Shown: one piece after another, positions 50,116 through 58,247 of the stretch | Numbering within the stretch: the first letter of the stretch is position 1 | Layout: every line of letters begins with the position of its first letter | Source: Palsa-504 sp963844625 | GTDB lineage: Bacteria > Actinomycetota > Actinomycetes > Streptosporangiales > Streptosporangiaceae | DNA: 64,000 nucleotides | Direction: 5' to 3' | Assembly (NCBI GenBank): GCA_963844625.1 | Contig: CAWJPF010000032.1 | Coordinates: 35,062 to 99,061 of the forward strand | The notes under the pieces: generated by a model | The model's input: the letters and a program-made list of their open reading frames with translations, nothing else | What the model was told of the DNA's origin: nothing | Database searches by the model: none | Program-made: the position numbers and the translations under genes

Positions 50116-52134
50116 TTAGCGAGTGAAGTCGCCCGCTAGCTCGGCCAGGTTCGGGATACCAAGGCCGATTCCCTCGTTGTAGAGCTCACCGGGGTTGCCG
50201 GTGTAATAGATGTTGTCGTTGCTGGTCCCGGCCTGGTTCAGCTGGGTGAACGGGGAGTGGGACCCAGCCGCGGCGGCATACATGGACGGATTCCAGAACC
50301 CGACCCGGTGCCCCAGGTACGAATCGATGACCGCGGTGGAGCCGTTCAGCTGCGGGGCCACGAAACTGGTGCCACCGAATTCCTGCACCGGAGAGTCGCC
50401 GATGGCGGTAAACGACGGGGCGTAAATCAGGTAGCCGGTCTGGGGATCCGCGTTGGTGGAAACATCAGGAATGGCCCGCCCGTTCCCGTACCCGGAGGTC
50501 ACGGCGGGGGTGGGGTTGAAGTTCCAGGCGGTCGGCTCGACTAGTCCCGGGGCGACGGTGGTGTAGTCGGTCGGGGTCAGGTACTCCACCGCGTGGAAGT
50601 TGTGCGTGCCCGACACGCCCTGCTGGTACAGCGGAGTGGGCTCGACCTGGCTGAAGCCGCCGCCGCTGCCGACCACGTTGTTTTCCGCGGCCGTGGCGAG
50701 CGATACTCCGGTGGTCGCGGCGATGCCCGGCCACAGGTAGTCCCAGCCCCAGATGCGCTGAGCCGACACCGTGGCCGTGGCCGTGCCGTCCGGACCGGTG
50801 AGGATGGTGGTCCCGGGCAGCGTGGTCCCGCCCGCCGCGGTGATGTACGGGCTGTCCGCGGGGGCGTCGGCCGACAGGTTGGTAGTGCCGAGGTCCTCGT
50901 GGGCGGTGTAGGCACCCCCGTCAGCGGAGGAGGTAAAGGCGGACTGTCCCTGGGCGGCCATTTCGAGGAAGGCCTCGTCGAACGCGGCCACGTAGGTCGC
51001 CGTTTCCTGGCCGGACAAGATCGCCGCGGCAATGATGGTTTCGGACTCGCCCCAGCTCGCCGAGACGCCGCCCGCGATGTTCTGGCTGGCCGCGGTGAAG
51101 AACGCGTCGGCGAACCCGGGGTCGGTGTTGGGCGCCTGGTAGACGATCACGTTGGCGCCGGGCGCCAGGGCTCCGGACTGCTCCGTGTCCAGGTCGGTCT
51201 CGTCGGTTCCGGAGGCGATGCTCGGCGCACCCGGTCCGCCGTCGACATTGTCGACCGTCAGGCTGCCGGTGCGGTTGACGTGCGCGATGTTGCTCCAGAA
51301 GTACGGCGCCGCCCCCGGGTCCAGAGCGGCCAGCGTGACGATGCCGACGGTCTGGCCTGCTCCGGTCGCGCCCTTGTTGTACAGACCCTTGAGGTTGTAC
51401 ATGCGGGCGAAGTCGGAGGGCAGGTGACACCCGTTGGACAGGCCGAAGGTCGCGAGGCAGTAGTTCGAGCTGCCCGCCTGCGGCTTGAGCAGGCTGGTGA
51501 GCGGCTTCGTCGCGTGGTTGGCGTAGGGGCCGTAGTTGGTGAGCCCGAGGATGGCCAGCACGAAGTGCGAGAGCCGGTAGGGCAGCAACGGGGCCTGCAC
51601 GTTGCCGTGGACGTTGTTCTGCGCCGGTATCCCGCTGAGCCCGCCGTGTCCCGCCTGCGCGGGCACGTCGTACTGCTTCTGCGTGACGGACAGCGCCTGG
51701 TTGTATTCGCCCGCGGTCCCGGTGGTGGATATATCGACGTTGTCGGCGTAGACATCGGTCTTGATGCCGAAGTGCGCCAGGTAACTGGTCAGCGCGGAGA
51801 CGTTGGCCTGGGTCTGGCCGTAGCGGCCAGCGAACTGGCTGACCGACAGGTAGTTCTTGATGCCGAGCTGGGCCTGGAACTTCAGGGAGTTTTCGTTCCG
51901 CTCGCGCAGGATGAAAGACACGGTTTCCGGCGTGTCGGCGGGGGTGGTGCCGAAGACTGTCACACCCGGCAGGGCCGCCACGTTGATACCTGACGCCACT
52001 GTTTCCTGTGTGTTCGGACCTGGGCTTGAGGCTGCGGCCGAGGCCGGGCCGGCCAGCGCCGCCAGGGGGACCATGGCGACGGCCACCCCGAGCGCTAGGC
52101 CAGCCGATACTCGTGCTGTTCTCTTGCGGATCAT
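50116..52134 (-). CDS. S53 (sedolisin/kumamolisin) family secreted peptidase B
   Basis: 672 residues, intact. Signal peptide (about 1-38: RVSAGLALGVAVAMVPLAALAGPASAA), Pro-kumamolisin activation domain (about 60-190, DTPETVSFILRERNENSL to QKQYDVPAQ), then the subtilisin-like catalytic domain. Catalytic Glu and Asp in DETDLDTEQ (about 320), Asp in the middle region, Ser in GGTSFVAPQLNGS (about 600). Calcium-binding C-terminus with YTGNPGELYNEGIGLGIPNLAEL. Acts outside the cell, usually at acid pH. ATG 52134 taken as start; GTG 52146 is possible. 77% or so identical by eye to peptidase A over long stretches. Confidence 0.9.
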   Translation of the reverse strand: MIRKRTARVSAGLALGVAVAMVPLAALAGPASAAASSPGPNTQETVASGINVAALPGVTVFGTTPADTPETVSFILRERNENSLKFQAQLGIKNYLSVSQFAGRYGQTQANVSALTSYLAHFGIKTDVYADNVDISTTGTAGEYNQALSVTQKQYDVPAQAGHGGLSGIPAQNNVHGNVQAPLLPYRLSHFVLAILGLTNYGPYANHATKPLTSLLKPQAGSSNYCLATFGLSNGCHLPSDFARMYNLKGLYNKGATGAGQTVGIVTLAALDPGAAPYFWSNIAHVNRTGSLTVDNVDGGPGAPSIASGTDETDLDTEQSGALAPGANVIVYQAPNTDPGFADAFFTAASQNIAGGVSASWGESETIIAAAILSGQETATYVAAFDEAFLEMAAQGQSAFTSSADGGAYTAHEDLGTTNLSADAPADSPYITAAGGTTLPGTTILTGPDGTATATVSAQRIWGWDYLWPGIAATTGVSLATAAENNVVGSGGGFSQVEPTPLYQQGVSGTHNFHAVEYLTPTDYTTVAPGLVEPTAWNFNPTPAVTSGYGNGRAIPDVSTNADPQTGYLIYAPSFTAIGDSPVQEFGGTSFVAPQLNGSTAVIDSYLGHRVGFWNPSMYAAAAGSHSPFTQLNQAGTSNDNIYYTGNPGELYNEGIGLGIPNLAELAGDFTR

Positions 52135-52330
52135 GTACCTGTGCACCGTTCTGTATGCGTCTTGCCACGGTTAGTCATGGTTGACCGTGAATCCTGGACA
52201 GTATGGCATTTTGCCCGGCCGGCTCTCCCGCGCTCGGCGATATCGCGCGGTTGCTGTTCGGTAACTGCAAGCCAGCGGCTGCTTCGCATAAGCCCCGGGG
52301 GCGGGCGGGGGGACGGGAGCAAGCAGGGCC

Positions 52331-52355
52331 GTCCGTTCGGAGGAAGCATTGTCTT
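52331..52355 (+). repeat. GTCCGTTCGG interspersed repeat, copy 5
   Basis: GTCCGTTCGG (52331-52340) followed by AGGAAGCATTGTCTTT, directly after the PPK2 stop codon in the transcribed direction. Confidence 0.7.
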
Positions 52356-53255
52356 TTATGCCCGGAGTTCGGCGATCAGTTCCGCGCGGACCTGTGCCAT
52401 CTGGTCTTTCTGGGCGGGGTCGGGAGCGGGGAAGCGCGGGTTGATCGCGCGGAGCGCCGTCACCAGGACGGCGGCGGTGGCCAGGCGGGTGAACCATTTG
52501 TGGTCGGCGGGCACGACGTACCACGGCGCCCAGGGCGTGCTGGTGTGGCTCAGCATGGCGTCGAAGGCCCGCTGGTAGTTATCCCAGTAGCCGCGCTCCC
52601 GGACGTCGCTGGGCGTGAATTTCCAGTTCTTCTCCGGGTGGTCGATCCGCCGGAGGAACCGGTTGGCCTGCTCCTGCTTCGACAGGTTGAGCATGATCTT
52701 GACGACATGGATGCCGTTGCCGGTCAGGTAGCGCTCCCAGTCGTTGATCTCCTGGTAGCGGCGGGCCCAGACGCCGCGCTTCCTGGCCGCCGCGGGCATG
52801 CGCTCCGCGGCGAGCAGGTCCGGATGCACCCGGACGACGAGGACCTCTTCATAGTGGGACCGGTTGAAGATGCCGATCCCGCCCCGGCCGGGCAGGGCAC
52901 ATTGGTAGCGCCACAGGAAGTCGTGGTTCAGCTCGTCCGCGGAGGGCTCCTTGAAGGCACGGACCGTCACCGCTTGCGGGTTGACGCCGCTCATCACGTG
53001 TTTGATCACGCCGTCCTTACCGGCGGCGTCGATTCCCTGTAGCACCAGGAGTACGCCGAACGTGTCCTGGGCAGCCAGCCGGTCCTGGTACCTGGCCAGC
53101 AGCTGCACGCCCTCGGCGAGCAGGGCATCGGCCTGCGGGCGGGTCACCTTCCCCGTGTAGCCCGGATCGTGGTCACGGCTCAGCCTGACCGCACTACCCG
53201 GCGCTACCTGCAGCGGTTCAATGAGGTCAGCTATGAAGCGGAGGCGCTTGTCCAT
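52356..53255 (-). CDS. ppk2: Polyphosphate kinase 2 family protein
   Basis: 299 residues. PPK2 transfers phosphate between polyphosphate and nucleoside diphosphates. Walker A LVLQGIDAAGKDGVIKHVMSG (about 70-90), Walker B region GIGIFNRSHYEEVLVVRVHP (about 127-146), lid and dimer motif KFTPSDVRERGYWDNYQRAFD (about 215-235). Single-domain PPK2 of this length is the class I type (polyP + ADP to ATP or GTP). It stands alone next to the PTPS operon, in opposite orientation. Confidence 0.92.
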   Translation of the reverse strand: MDKRLRFIADLIEPLQVAPGSAVRLSRDHDPGYTGKVTRPQADALLAEGVQLLARYQDRLAAQDTFGVLLVLQGIDAAGKDGVIKHVMSGVNPQAVTVRAFKEPSADELNHDFLWRYQCALPGRGGIGIFNRSHYEEVLVVRVHPDLLAAERMPAAARKRGVWARRYQEINDWERYLTGNGIHVVKIMLNLSKQEQANRFLRRIDHPEKNWKFTPSDVRERGYWDNYQRAFDAMLSHTSTPWAPWYVVPADHKWFTRLATAAVLVTALRAINPRFPAPDPAQKDQMAQVRAELIAELRA

Positions 53256-53341
53256 CCCCCATTAATGCATAATCTTCGCCGTCGGCTAGCTTGGGAACGA
53301 GGTAATCGCTCCCTGGCGCCGCCGATTTTAGGAGCAGCCCG

Positions 53342-53749
53342 ATGACCGTACTGGTTGGCCGCCGCGAATCGTTTAACGCTGCGCACCAGCTGTGCGACCC
53401 GGGCCTGTCCGATGAGGAGAACCGGCGCCTGTTCGGGAAATGCGTGAATCTGCACGGGCACAACTACGTCCTGGAGGTGGTCGTGGCCGGCGAGGTCGAC
53501 CAGGCCAGCGGCTACGTCCTGGACCTGAAACTGCTTTCTGACGTCATGCGCAGGCAGATCATCAGGGATGTGGATCACTGCAACCTGAATACCGACGTTC
53601 CGTGGCTCAAGGGGCTCATCCCGACGGCCGAGAACCTGGCGCTGAGCTTCTGGGAGCGGCTCCGGCTGGAGCTTCCCGAGGGACTGCTGCGGTCGGTGCG
53701 GGTCTGGGAAACCGACAAGAACTGGGCTGAGGTCAGTGCTCAGGCCTGA
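53342..53749 (+). CDS. 6-pyruvoyl-tetrahydropterin synthase/QueD family protein
   Basis: 135 residues. Zinc ligands: SFNAAHQLCDP (His about 15) and NLHGHNYVLEVVV (HGH, about 37-39); catalytic Cys in GKCVN (about 33); Glu at the C-terminal VRVWETDKNWAEV. This fold makes 6-pyruvoyl-tetrahydropterin or 6-carboxytetrahydropterin from dihydroneopterin triphosphate. Absence of queC/queE/folE neighbours here argues against the queuosine pathway; the operon partners (methyltransferase, glycosyltransferase, SDR) point to a modified pterin. Confidence 0.88.
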   Translation: MTVLVGRRESFNAAHQLCDPGLSDEENRRLFGKCVNLHGHNYVLEVVVAGEVDQASGYVLDLKLLSDVMRRQIIRDVDHCNLNTDVPWLKGLIPTAENLALSFWERLRLELPEGLLRSVRVWETDKNWAEVSAQA

Positions 53750-54521
53750 GGCCCCCGCGCCTGCGGCCCGGGCGCTGCAGCATCGCTACACGGCGGCGGA
53801 CCTCCGCGTTTTCAGCCGCGAGGAGGCGAGCCGGTTCGTCCCGCACGGGGACGGTGATCCGGCCACCGACGAGGTGCTGGCCTGGGAACTGCTTTACCGG
53901 CTCGAACCGGAGCTCTATGACCGGCTGGCCTGCGCCGAGCGGCTCCATCCCGGCGTCCTTGACTGGCTGCCGCGGGGCCTCGACCGGATCGCCGAGGTGG
54001 GCGCGGGCTCCGGACGGCTGACGCTCGAGCTCATCGAACGCGGCCGGGAGGTCGTGGCGGTGGAGCCCGCGAGGTCCCTGCGCCAGGTCCTGCGGCGCAA
54101 GCTCGCGGCGGCGGAATACGGTGCCCGGGCCCGGGTGATCCACGGGTTCTTCGACGAGCTGCCGCTGGGCGACGATTTCGCTGACCTGGTCGTCGCCTGC
54201 TCGGCCTTCACCCCGGTCGCGGGCCATGGCGGCGATACGGGCCTGGCCGAGATGGAGCGGGTGTGCCGGCCGGGCGGCTGCGTCGCGATCATCTGGCCGA
54301 ACAACCTGGACTGGCTGGCGGCCCGCGGCTACCGGTATGTCAGTTTCGGCGGGCCGATGTCCGTCGAGTTCGCCAGCTGCGAAGAAGCGGTCGAGCTGGC
54401 CGGGATCTTCTATCCCGAGGCGGCCGAAGAGGTCCGCAGGCGCGGCCGGCGGCTGGTTCCTTTCGAGATGCTGGGCGTCAACCCGCCACGTGACCTCGCG
54501 TTCAAGGTGCTGCCCGAGTGA
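53736..54521 (+). CDS. SAM-dependent methyltransferase in the pterin-like operon
   Basis: 261 residues. GTG 53736 overlaps the PTPS gene by 14 bases. Motif I is RIAEVGAGSGRLTLELIERGR (about 86-106); later LVVACSAFTPVAGHGGDTGLAEMERVCRPGGCVAIIWPNNLDWLA. Class I Rossmann methyltransferase; probably modifies the operon's product (pterin or its side chain). Its stop codon overlaps the glycosyltransferase start (GTGA). Confidence 0.85.
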   Translation: MLRPEAPAPAARALQHRYTAADLRVFSREEASRFVPHGDGDPATDEVLAWELLYRLEPELYDRLACAERLHPGVLDWLPRGLDRIAEVGAGSGRLTLELIERGREVVAVEPARSLRQVLRRKLAAAEYGARARVIHGFFDELPLGDDFADLVVACSAFTPVAGHGGDTGLAEMERVCRPGGCVAIIWPNNLDWLAARGYRYVSFGGPMSVEFASCEEAVELAGIFYPEAAEEVRRRGRRLVPFEMLGVNPPRDLAFKVLPE

Positions 54522-55639
54522 GGATCGCGATCATGGCGCCGCTCGTGACGGCCATCCGCGAGCCTCAGCGGGGCGGTTCGCAGGCCTTCGTGTCCGATCT
54601 CGCCCGCGGCCTGGCCGGGCGGGGGCACGACGTCCAGGTCTACGCCGCCACCGGATCGCAGATTCCCGGGGTCGAGGTGGTCGACACCGGGGTCGACCCG
54701 GAGGCGCTGGCGGGCACGCTTTACCGGGCTTCCGGGTCTTCGTCCGGGGAGGCTTTCGCTGGGTCTTCGTCCGGGGAGGCTTTCGCTGGGTCGGCGGCCG
54801 AGGAGGCTTTCGCCGGGGTCTACCGCAGCGTGCGGGGGATCCGGTATGACGTGATCCACAACCACGCCTTTGACGCGCCCGCGGTCCGGCTCGCGACGGC
54901 GCTGCGGGCCCCGGTGGCCCACACGCTCCACCTGCCGCCGGACAAGGCGGTGGCGGCGGCGGTCCGGCAGGCGGCCCGGGGGGTCAGGCCGCCTGCGGTG
55001 GCCGTCGTCTCCGCGGCCCAGGCGAGCGCCTGGCGCCGGGTCGTCCACGTCGATGCCATCCTGCCGCCCTACATACCCACCCGTGCGATCCCCTGGTCAC
55101 CGGCCGCCGGGGAGGGCGCCATATTCGCGGGCAGGCTGAGTCCGGAGAAGGGCGCCGTGGAAGCCATCGATATCGCCCGCGCGGCCGGAGTGCCGATCGA
55201 CGTCTACGGCGATGCCTACGACACCGAGTACAGCCGCGAGCAGATCGACCCGCGACGAGCCTGGCCCGGCGTGACCGTGCACGAAGCGGTGCCCAGGACA
55301 TCGCTGTGGGAGGCCATGGCCCGCGCGGCCGTGGCCTTGTATCCGGCCAGGTGGGAGGAACCCTTCGGGATGGCCGCCGCCGAGGCTCAGGCGTGCGGCA
55401 CTCCCGTCGTCGCGTTCAGGCGCGGGGGACTCGGTGAGGTGATCGCGGACGGCGTGACCGGTTTCCTGGTCCCGCCCGACGACATCCAGGCGGCCGCCAA
55501 CGCCGTCGGGCGAACGGCCGGGATCTCGCGTCCAGCCTGCCGCGATCACGCCGAAAGCCATCTTGACCTGGACCTGAGCCTGGACGCTCACGAGCAGCTT
55601 TACCGGCGCCTGGCCGATCCGGTGGCCTTCGATGGGTGA
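54518..55639 (+). CDS. GT4 family glycosyltransferase in the pterin-like operon
   Basis: 373 residues from GTG 54518. GT-B fold: N-terminal RIAIMAPLVTAIREPQRGGSQAFV (about 2-25), C-terminal donor domain GEGAIFAGRLSPEKGAVEAIDIA (about 197-219), E-x7-E motif region EEPFGMAAAEAQACGTPVVAF (about 281-301). Residues about 70-100 contain 2.7 copies of a nonapeptide SSSGEAFAG (27-bp repeat), probably a surface loop. The nearby PTPS and SDR suggest it glycosylates a pterin. Stop TGA 55637-55639 is inside a tandem duplication. Confidence 0.85.
   Translation: MRIAIMAPLVTAIREPQRGGSQAFVSDLARGLAGRGHDVQVYAATGSQIPGVEVVDTGVDPEALAGTLYRASGSSSGEAFAGSSSGEAFAGSAAEEAFAGVYRSVRGIRYDVIHNHAFDAPAVRLATALRAPVAHTLHLPPDKAVAAAVRQAARGVRPPAVAVVSAAQASAWRRVVHVDAILPPYIPTRAIPWSPAAGEGAIFAGRLSPEKGAVEAIDIARAAGVPIDVYGDAYDTEYSREQIDPRRAWPGVTVHEAVPRTSLWEAMARAAVALYPARWEEPFGMAAAEAQACGTPVVAFRRGGLGEVIADGVTGFLVPPDDIQAAANAVGRTAGISRPACRDHAESHLDLDLSLDAHEQLYRRLADPVAFDG
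54735..54820. repeat. 27-bp in-frame tandem repeat in the glycosyltransferase
   Basis: Two full and one diverged copy around 54738-54818, core CTTCGTCCGGGGAGGCTTTC, reading SSSGEAFAG. In an N-terminal-domain loop, so probably tolerated. Confidence 0.88.
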
Positions 55640-55665
55640 CTATCCGGTGGCCTTCGATGGGTGAC
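55617..55665. repeat. 24-bp tandem duplication joining two genes
   Basis: Two identical 24-bp copies (55617-55640, 55642-55665) one base apart, core CCGGTGGCCTTCGATGGGTG. The first contains the glycosyltransferase stop (TGA 55637). The second supplies the ATG start of the SDR gene (55657). So a duplication of the gene end seems to have made the start region of the next. Confidence 0.95.
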
Positions 55666-56373
55666 CAGGAGCACTGGCTCGCCGGACGGGTGGCGGTCGT
55701 CACCGGCGCTAGCCGCGGGATCGGGGCCGCCACGGCCGAAGCCGTGGCCGCGGCCGGCGCTCACGTCGTCCTGGCCGCCCGTGACCGCGACGCGCTCGAC
55801 CGCGTCGCCGGCCGCATCAGGCACGCTGGCGGCGCCGCGACGCCGGTGCCCACGGATGTGAGTCAGGAGAGCGAGGTCGAGCGCCTCTTCGCGGCCGCTG
55901 GCCCTCCCACCGCGCTGGTGTGCGCAGCCGGGGTGCTGACCCCCGCGCTGTTCACCGAGACCACGACCGCGATCTGGGAACAGACGCTCGCGGTCAACCT
56001 GACGGGTTCGTTCCTGTGCTGTCGCGCGGCGTTCACCGCGATGCGCCCGGCCGGCGAAGGGCGGATCGTCACCATCGCCTCGCTGTCCGGCGTCTACGCC
56101 ACCGAGAAGTTCCCTGGGCTGGCCGCGTACAACGTCTCCAAGTTCGGGGTCATCGGCCTCACCGAGGCGATCGCGGTGGAGGGCAAGCAGCATGGCATCA
56201 GCGCCATCTGCGTGAGCCCGGGCGCCGTGGACACCGAGATGCTGCGCCGGGCCAATCCCGCGCTGCGTCCCGGCCTGACCCCCGCCGATGTCGCGGCGCT
56301 GATCGTGGCGCTCCTGGACAGCCCGCTGGCCCCGGCTAGCGGCGCGAACATCCCGCTGTTCTCCAACGCCTAG
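55657..56373 (+). CDS. SDR family oxidoreductase in the pterin-like operon (sepiapterin-reductase-like position)
   Basis: 238 residues from ATG 55657. Cofactor motif RVAVVTGASRGIGAATAEAVAAAG (about 10-33), CAAGVLTPALF, active-site IASLSGVYATEKFPGLAAYNVSKFG (YxxxK, about 154-158), and PGAVDTEMLRRANP. Classical SDR reductase. In pterin pathways an SDR (sepiapterin reductase) reduces the PTPS product; by position this SDR may do that. Stop TAG 56371-56373 is the first base-triplet of a 16-bp repeat array. Confidence 0.87.
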   Translation: MGDQEHWLAGRVAVVTGASRGIGAATAEAVAAAGAHVVLAARDRDALDRVAGRIRHAGGAATPVPTDVSQESEVERLFAAAGPPTALVCAAGVLTPALFTETTTAIWEQTLAVNLTGSFLCCRAAFTAMRPAGEGRIVTIASLSGVYATEKFPGLAAYNVSKFGVIGLTEAIAVEGKQHGISAICVSPGAVDTEMLRRANPALRPGLTPADVAALIVALLDSPLAPASGANIPLFSNA

Positions 56374-56449
56374 CGGGTGGTTGGCGTAGCGGGTGGTTGG
56401 CCTGGCGGGTGGTTGGCCTGGCGGGTGGTTGGCCTAGCGGTGGTTGGAC
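56371..56449. repeat. 16-bp tandem repeat covering two convergent stop codons, about 5 copies
   Basis: TAGCGGGTGGTTGGCG/C at 56371, 56387, 56403, 56419 and 56435 (TGG replaces TAG in the two middle copies). The first copy holds the TAG stop of the + strand SDR. The last one holds the stop (CTA on + strand, 56434-56436) of the convergent reductase. Confidence 0.95.
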
Positions 56450-57702
56450 AGTGACCACAGGTCGGTGTGCTCATCGGCGAGTACGGCGGGGGCCGGCCGG
56501 GCTCGCGTGGCCACCAGGCGCACGCAGGCAGCCATCTCGGAGTCGCGGTCGAGTTCGGGATCACCGCCGCGGTCAAGGCCGACCGCGGCTCTTACGACCC
56601 CGTCCACCAGGTAGAAGCCGACCAGCTTGCCCTCGGTGAGGTCGCCGCGCACCACGAACTGGTCCCATGTCGTGACGTGGCCGACGTACTCGATCGTGTG
56701 CTCGTACTGATCGGACCAGAAGCTGTGGACGTAGTCGTACGGGGCCGTCGAGCCCAGCATGGACTTCGCCGCGGCGGTGCCCTGTTTTTCCGCGTTGTTG
56801 TAATGCTCGACCCGGATCCGTCCGAACAGCGGGTGCAGATGGTTGGCCACATCGCCGGCCACGTAGACGTCGGCCTCGCTGGTCCGGCACAGCTCATCGG
56901 CCAGGATCCCGTTGTCCGTCGCGATCGAGGACCCCGCGACGGCCGAGACGTCGGGGACGATCCCGATGCCCGCGACGGCGAAATCGGCGGCGATCCGCCG
57001 ACCGCTGGCGGTCACGACCGCCTCCAGCCGTTCGGTCCCTTCGAACGCGGCCACCTGATCTCCGGCCAGCAGCTCGACCCCCTTTTTGCGGTGGATGGCT
57101 CCCATCACCGCGCCGACCTGTTCGCCGAGGACCCGCTCCAGCGGGGCCTGGTCGGGAAAGACCGTCGTCACCTGCAAGCCGAGCTGCGTCAGCGAGGCCG
57201 CCACCTCGCAGCCGATGAAGCCCATGCCCACGATGACCGCGCGGCGGCCCGGCACCGCCTGCTGCTTGATCGCGTCGCATTCGGCGACCGTGCGCAGGTA
57301 GTGAAGGCCGGGCAGGTCCGCCCCGGGGATCTTGAGCCGCCGGTTCTGCCCGCCGGTGGCGATCAGCAGCTTGGCGTAGCCGAGTTGTTCGCCTGAGCGC
57401 AGGACGACCGTGTGCGCGGCGGGATCCACGGCCGCCACGCTCGATCCGGTGCGAAGGTCGACATCATGGTCGGCGTACCAGCCGGGCGGCTTGACGTACC
57501 AGCCGTCAAGCGCCTCCTCCGACCGCAGGTACGTCTTGGATAGGGGAGGGCGGCCGAATGGGACGCCAGGTTCGGAGCTGAGGATCACGACCGGTCCGGC
57601 GAAACCTTCCGCGCGAAGCGTGGCAGCGGCGTTGCCCCCGGCTAGGCCGCTGCCGATGATCATGATCGGATTCCCGCTGATGGCGTCAGGCATGGATGAC
57701 AT
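56434..57702 (-). CDS. FAD-dependent ferredoxin/NAD(P)H reductase
   Basis: 422 residues from ATG 57702 (57693 possible). First FAD motif IMIIGSGLAGGNAAATLRAEGF (about 13-34), GVPFGRPPLSKTYLRSEEAL (family-typical), NAD motif AVIVGMGFIGCEVAASLTQLG (about 150-170), and VYVAGDVANHLHPLFGRIRVEHYNNAEKQG (C-terminal FAD contact). This is the rubredoxin/putidaredoxin-reductase type that feeds electrons to P450s or dioxygenases. No partner ferredoxin or oxygenase is encoded nearby. Confidence 0.9.
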   Translation of the reverse strand: MSSMPDAISGNPIMIIGSGLAGGNAAATLRAEGFAGPVVILSSEPGVPFGRPPLSKTYLRSEEALDGWYVKPPGWYADHDVDLRTGSSVAAVDPAAHTVVLRSGEQLGYAKLLIATGGQNRRLKIPGADLPGLHYLRTVAECDAIKQQAVPGRRAVIVGMGFIGCEVAASLTQLGLQVTTVFPDQAPLERVLGEQVGAVMGAIHRKKGVELLAGDQVAAFEGTERLEAVVTASGRRIAADFAVAGIGIVPDVSAVAGSSIATDNGILADELCRTSEADVYVAGDVANHLHPLFGRIRVEHYNNAEKQGTAAAKSMLGSTAPYDYVHSFWSDQYEHTIEYVGHVTTWDQFVVRGDLTEGKLVGFYLVDGVVRAAVGLDRGGDPELDRDSEMAACVRLVATRARPAPAVLADEHTDLWSLSNHR

Positions 57703-57745
57703 TCTGCCGTCGCCGGGCCGGGGCCGGCGGGCCGACCCGGGCATG

Positions 57746-57783
57746 GCGACGGCGGGGGACGAAGTCTCGTCCCCCGCCGTCGC
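57746..57783. terminator. Strong 17-bp hairpin terminator
   Basis: Perfect 17-bp arms (57746-57762 and 57767-57783, core GACGGCGGGGGACGA) around AGTC. It sits downstream of the S53 remnant and upstream of the reductase start, and likely ended the former S53 transcript. Confidence 0.75.
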
Positions 57784-57792
57784 GGTGTGACC

Positions 57793-58066
57793 TTAGAGGC
57801 TCGCGGTGATCAGCGCCGCCATCTTAGGCGTGCCGATCCCGGTAGCCAGGTCATATCCGGGGGGTCGTCGGGAACAGGCCGTTGTTATTGGTGGTCTGCC
57901 CGGCGCCGGTGATGTCGTGGAAGTAGAAACTCGGGGCGATGTTGTACAGCGGGTTGACGTTGCCGCTGCGGTGGCCCTGGAAGCTGTCGCGGTCGGCGAT
58001 GATCCCCGACCACAGCGGCGACGACAGGCTCGTGCCACCGATACCGGTTTCGGTGCTCATACGGCG
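57793..58066 (-). pseudogene. S53 peptidase C-terminal remnant
   Basis: Only the last ~90 residues of a sedolisin remain. They include the catalytic-Ser block ETGIGGTSLSSPLWSGI, then PLYNIAPSFYFHDITGAGQTTNNNG, FPTTP, and after a +1 shift in a run of six C (about 57857-57862) YDLATGIGTPKMAALITASL. Prodomain, Glu/Asp region and start are gone. It differs from peptidases A and B in sequence, so it is a third, older S53 lineage. Confidence 0.78.
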
Positions 58067-58173
58067 GTACTTCGCTGGAGGACCCGGTCGGAGCTGAGCT
58101 GCTGCGGCGTGGTGACGCAGGCCGGCGGGTCGCTCGCTGGCCAGCCGTTCGGTGCTGGATCTCGGGGTGGGCT

Positions 58174-58221
58174 GATTGTGGATCGTTACTACCCGCGGGC
58201 GGGTAGTAACGATCCACAATC
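58174..58221. repeat. Perfect palindrome, 23-bp arms with a 2-bp centre
   Basis: Left arm 58174-58196 and right arm 58199-58221 are exact reverse complements (outer bases GATTGTGGATCG, inner TACTACCCGC) around GG. It lies between the S53 remnant and the epimerase remnant. No gene end uses it directly. Could be a recombination scar, transposon end junction or very strong cruciform/terminator. Confidence 0.9.
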
Positions 58222-58247
58222 ACGCGGGGAGCGGCGGCGAGGGAAAC

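Noticed and set aside
54226..55048. Long alternative-frame ORFs over the methyltransferase-glycosyltransferase region (54226-54849 +, 54410-55048 -)
   Set aside because: They are shadows of the intact genes, with atypical Arg/Gly-rich composition and no start signals.
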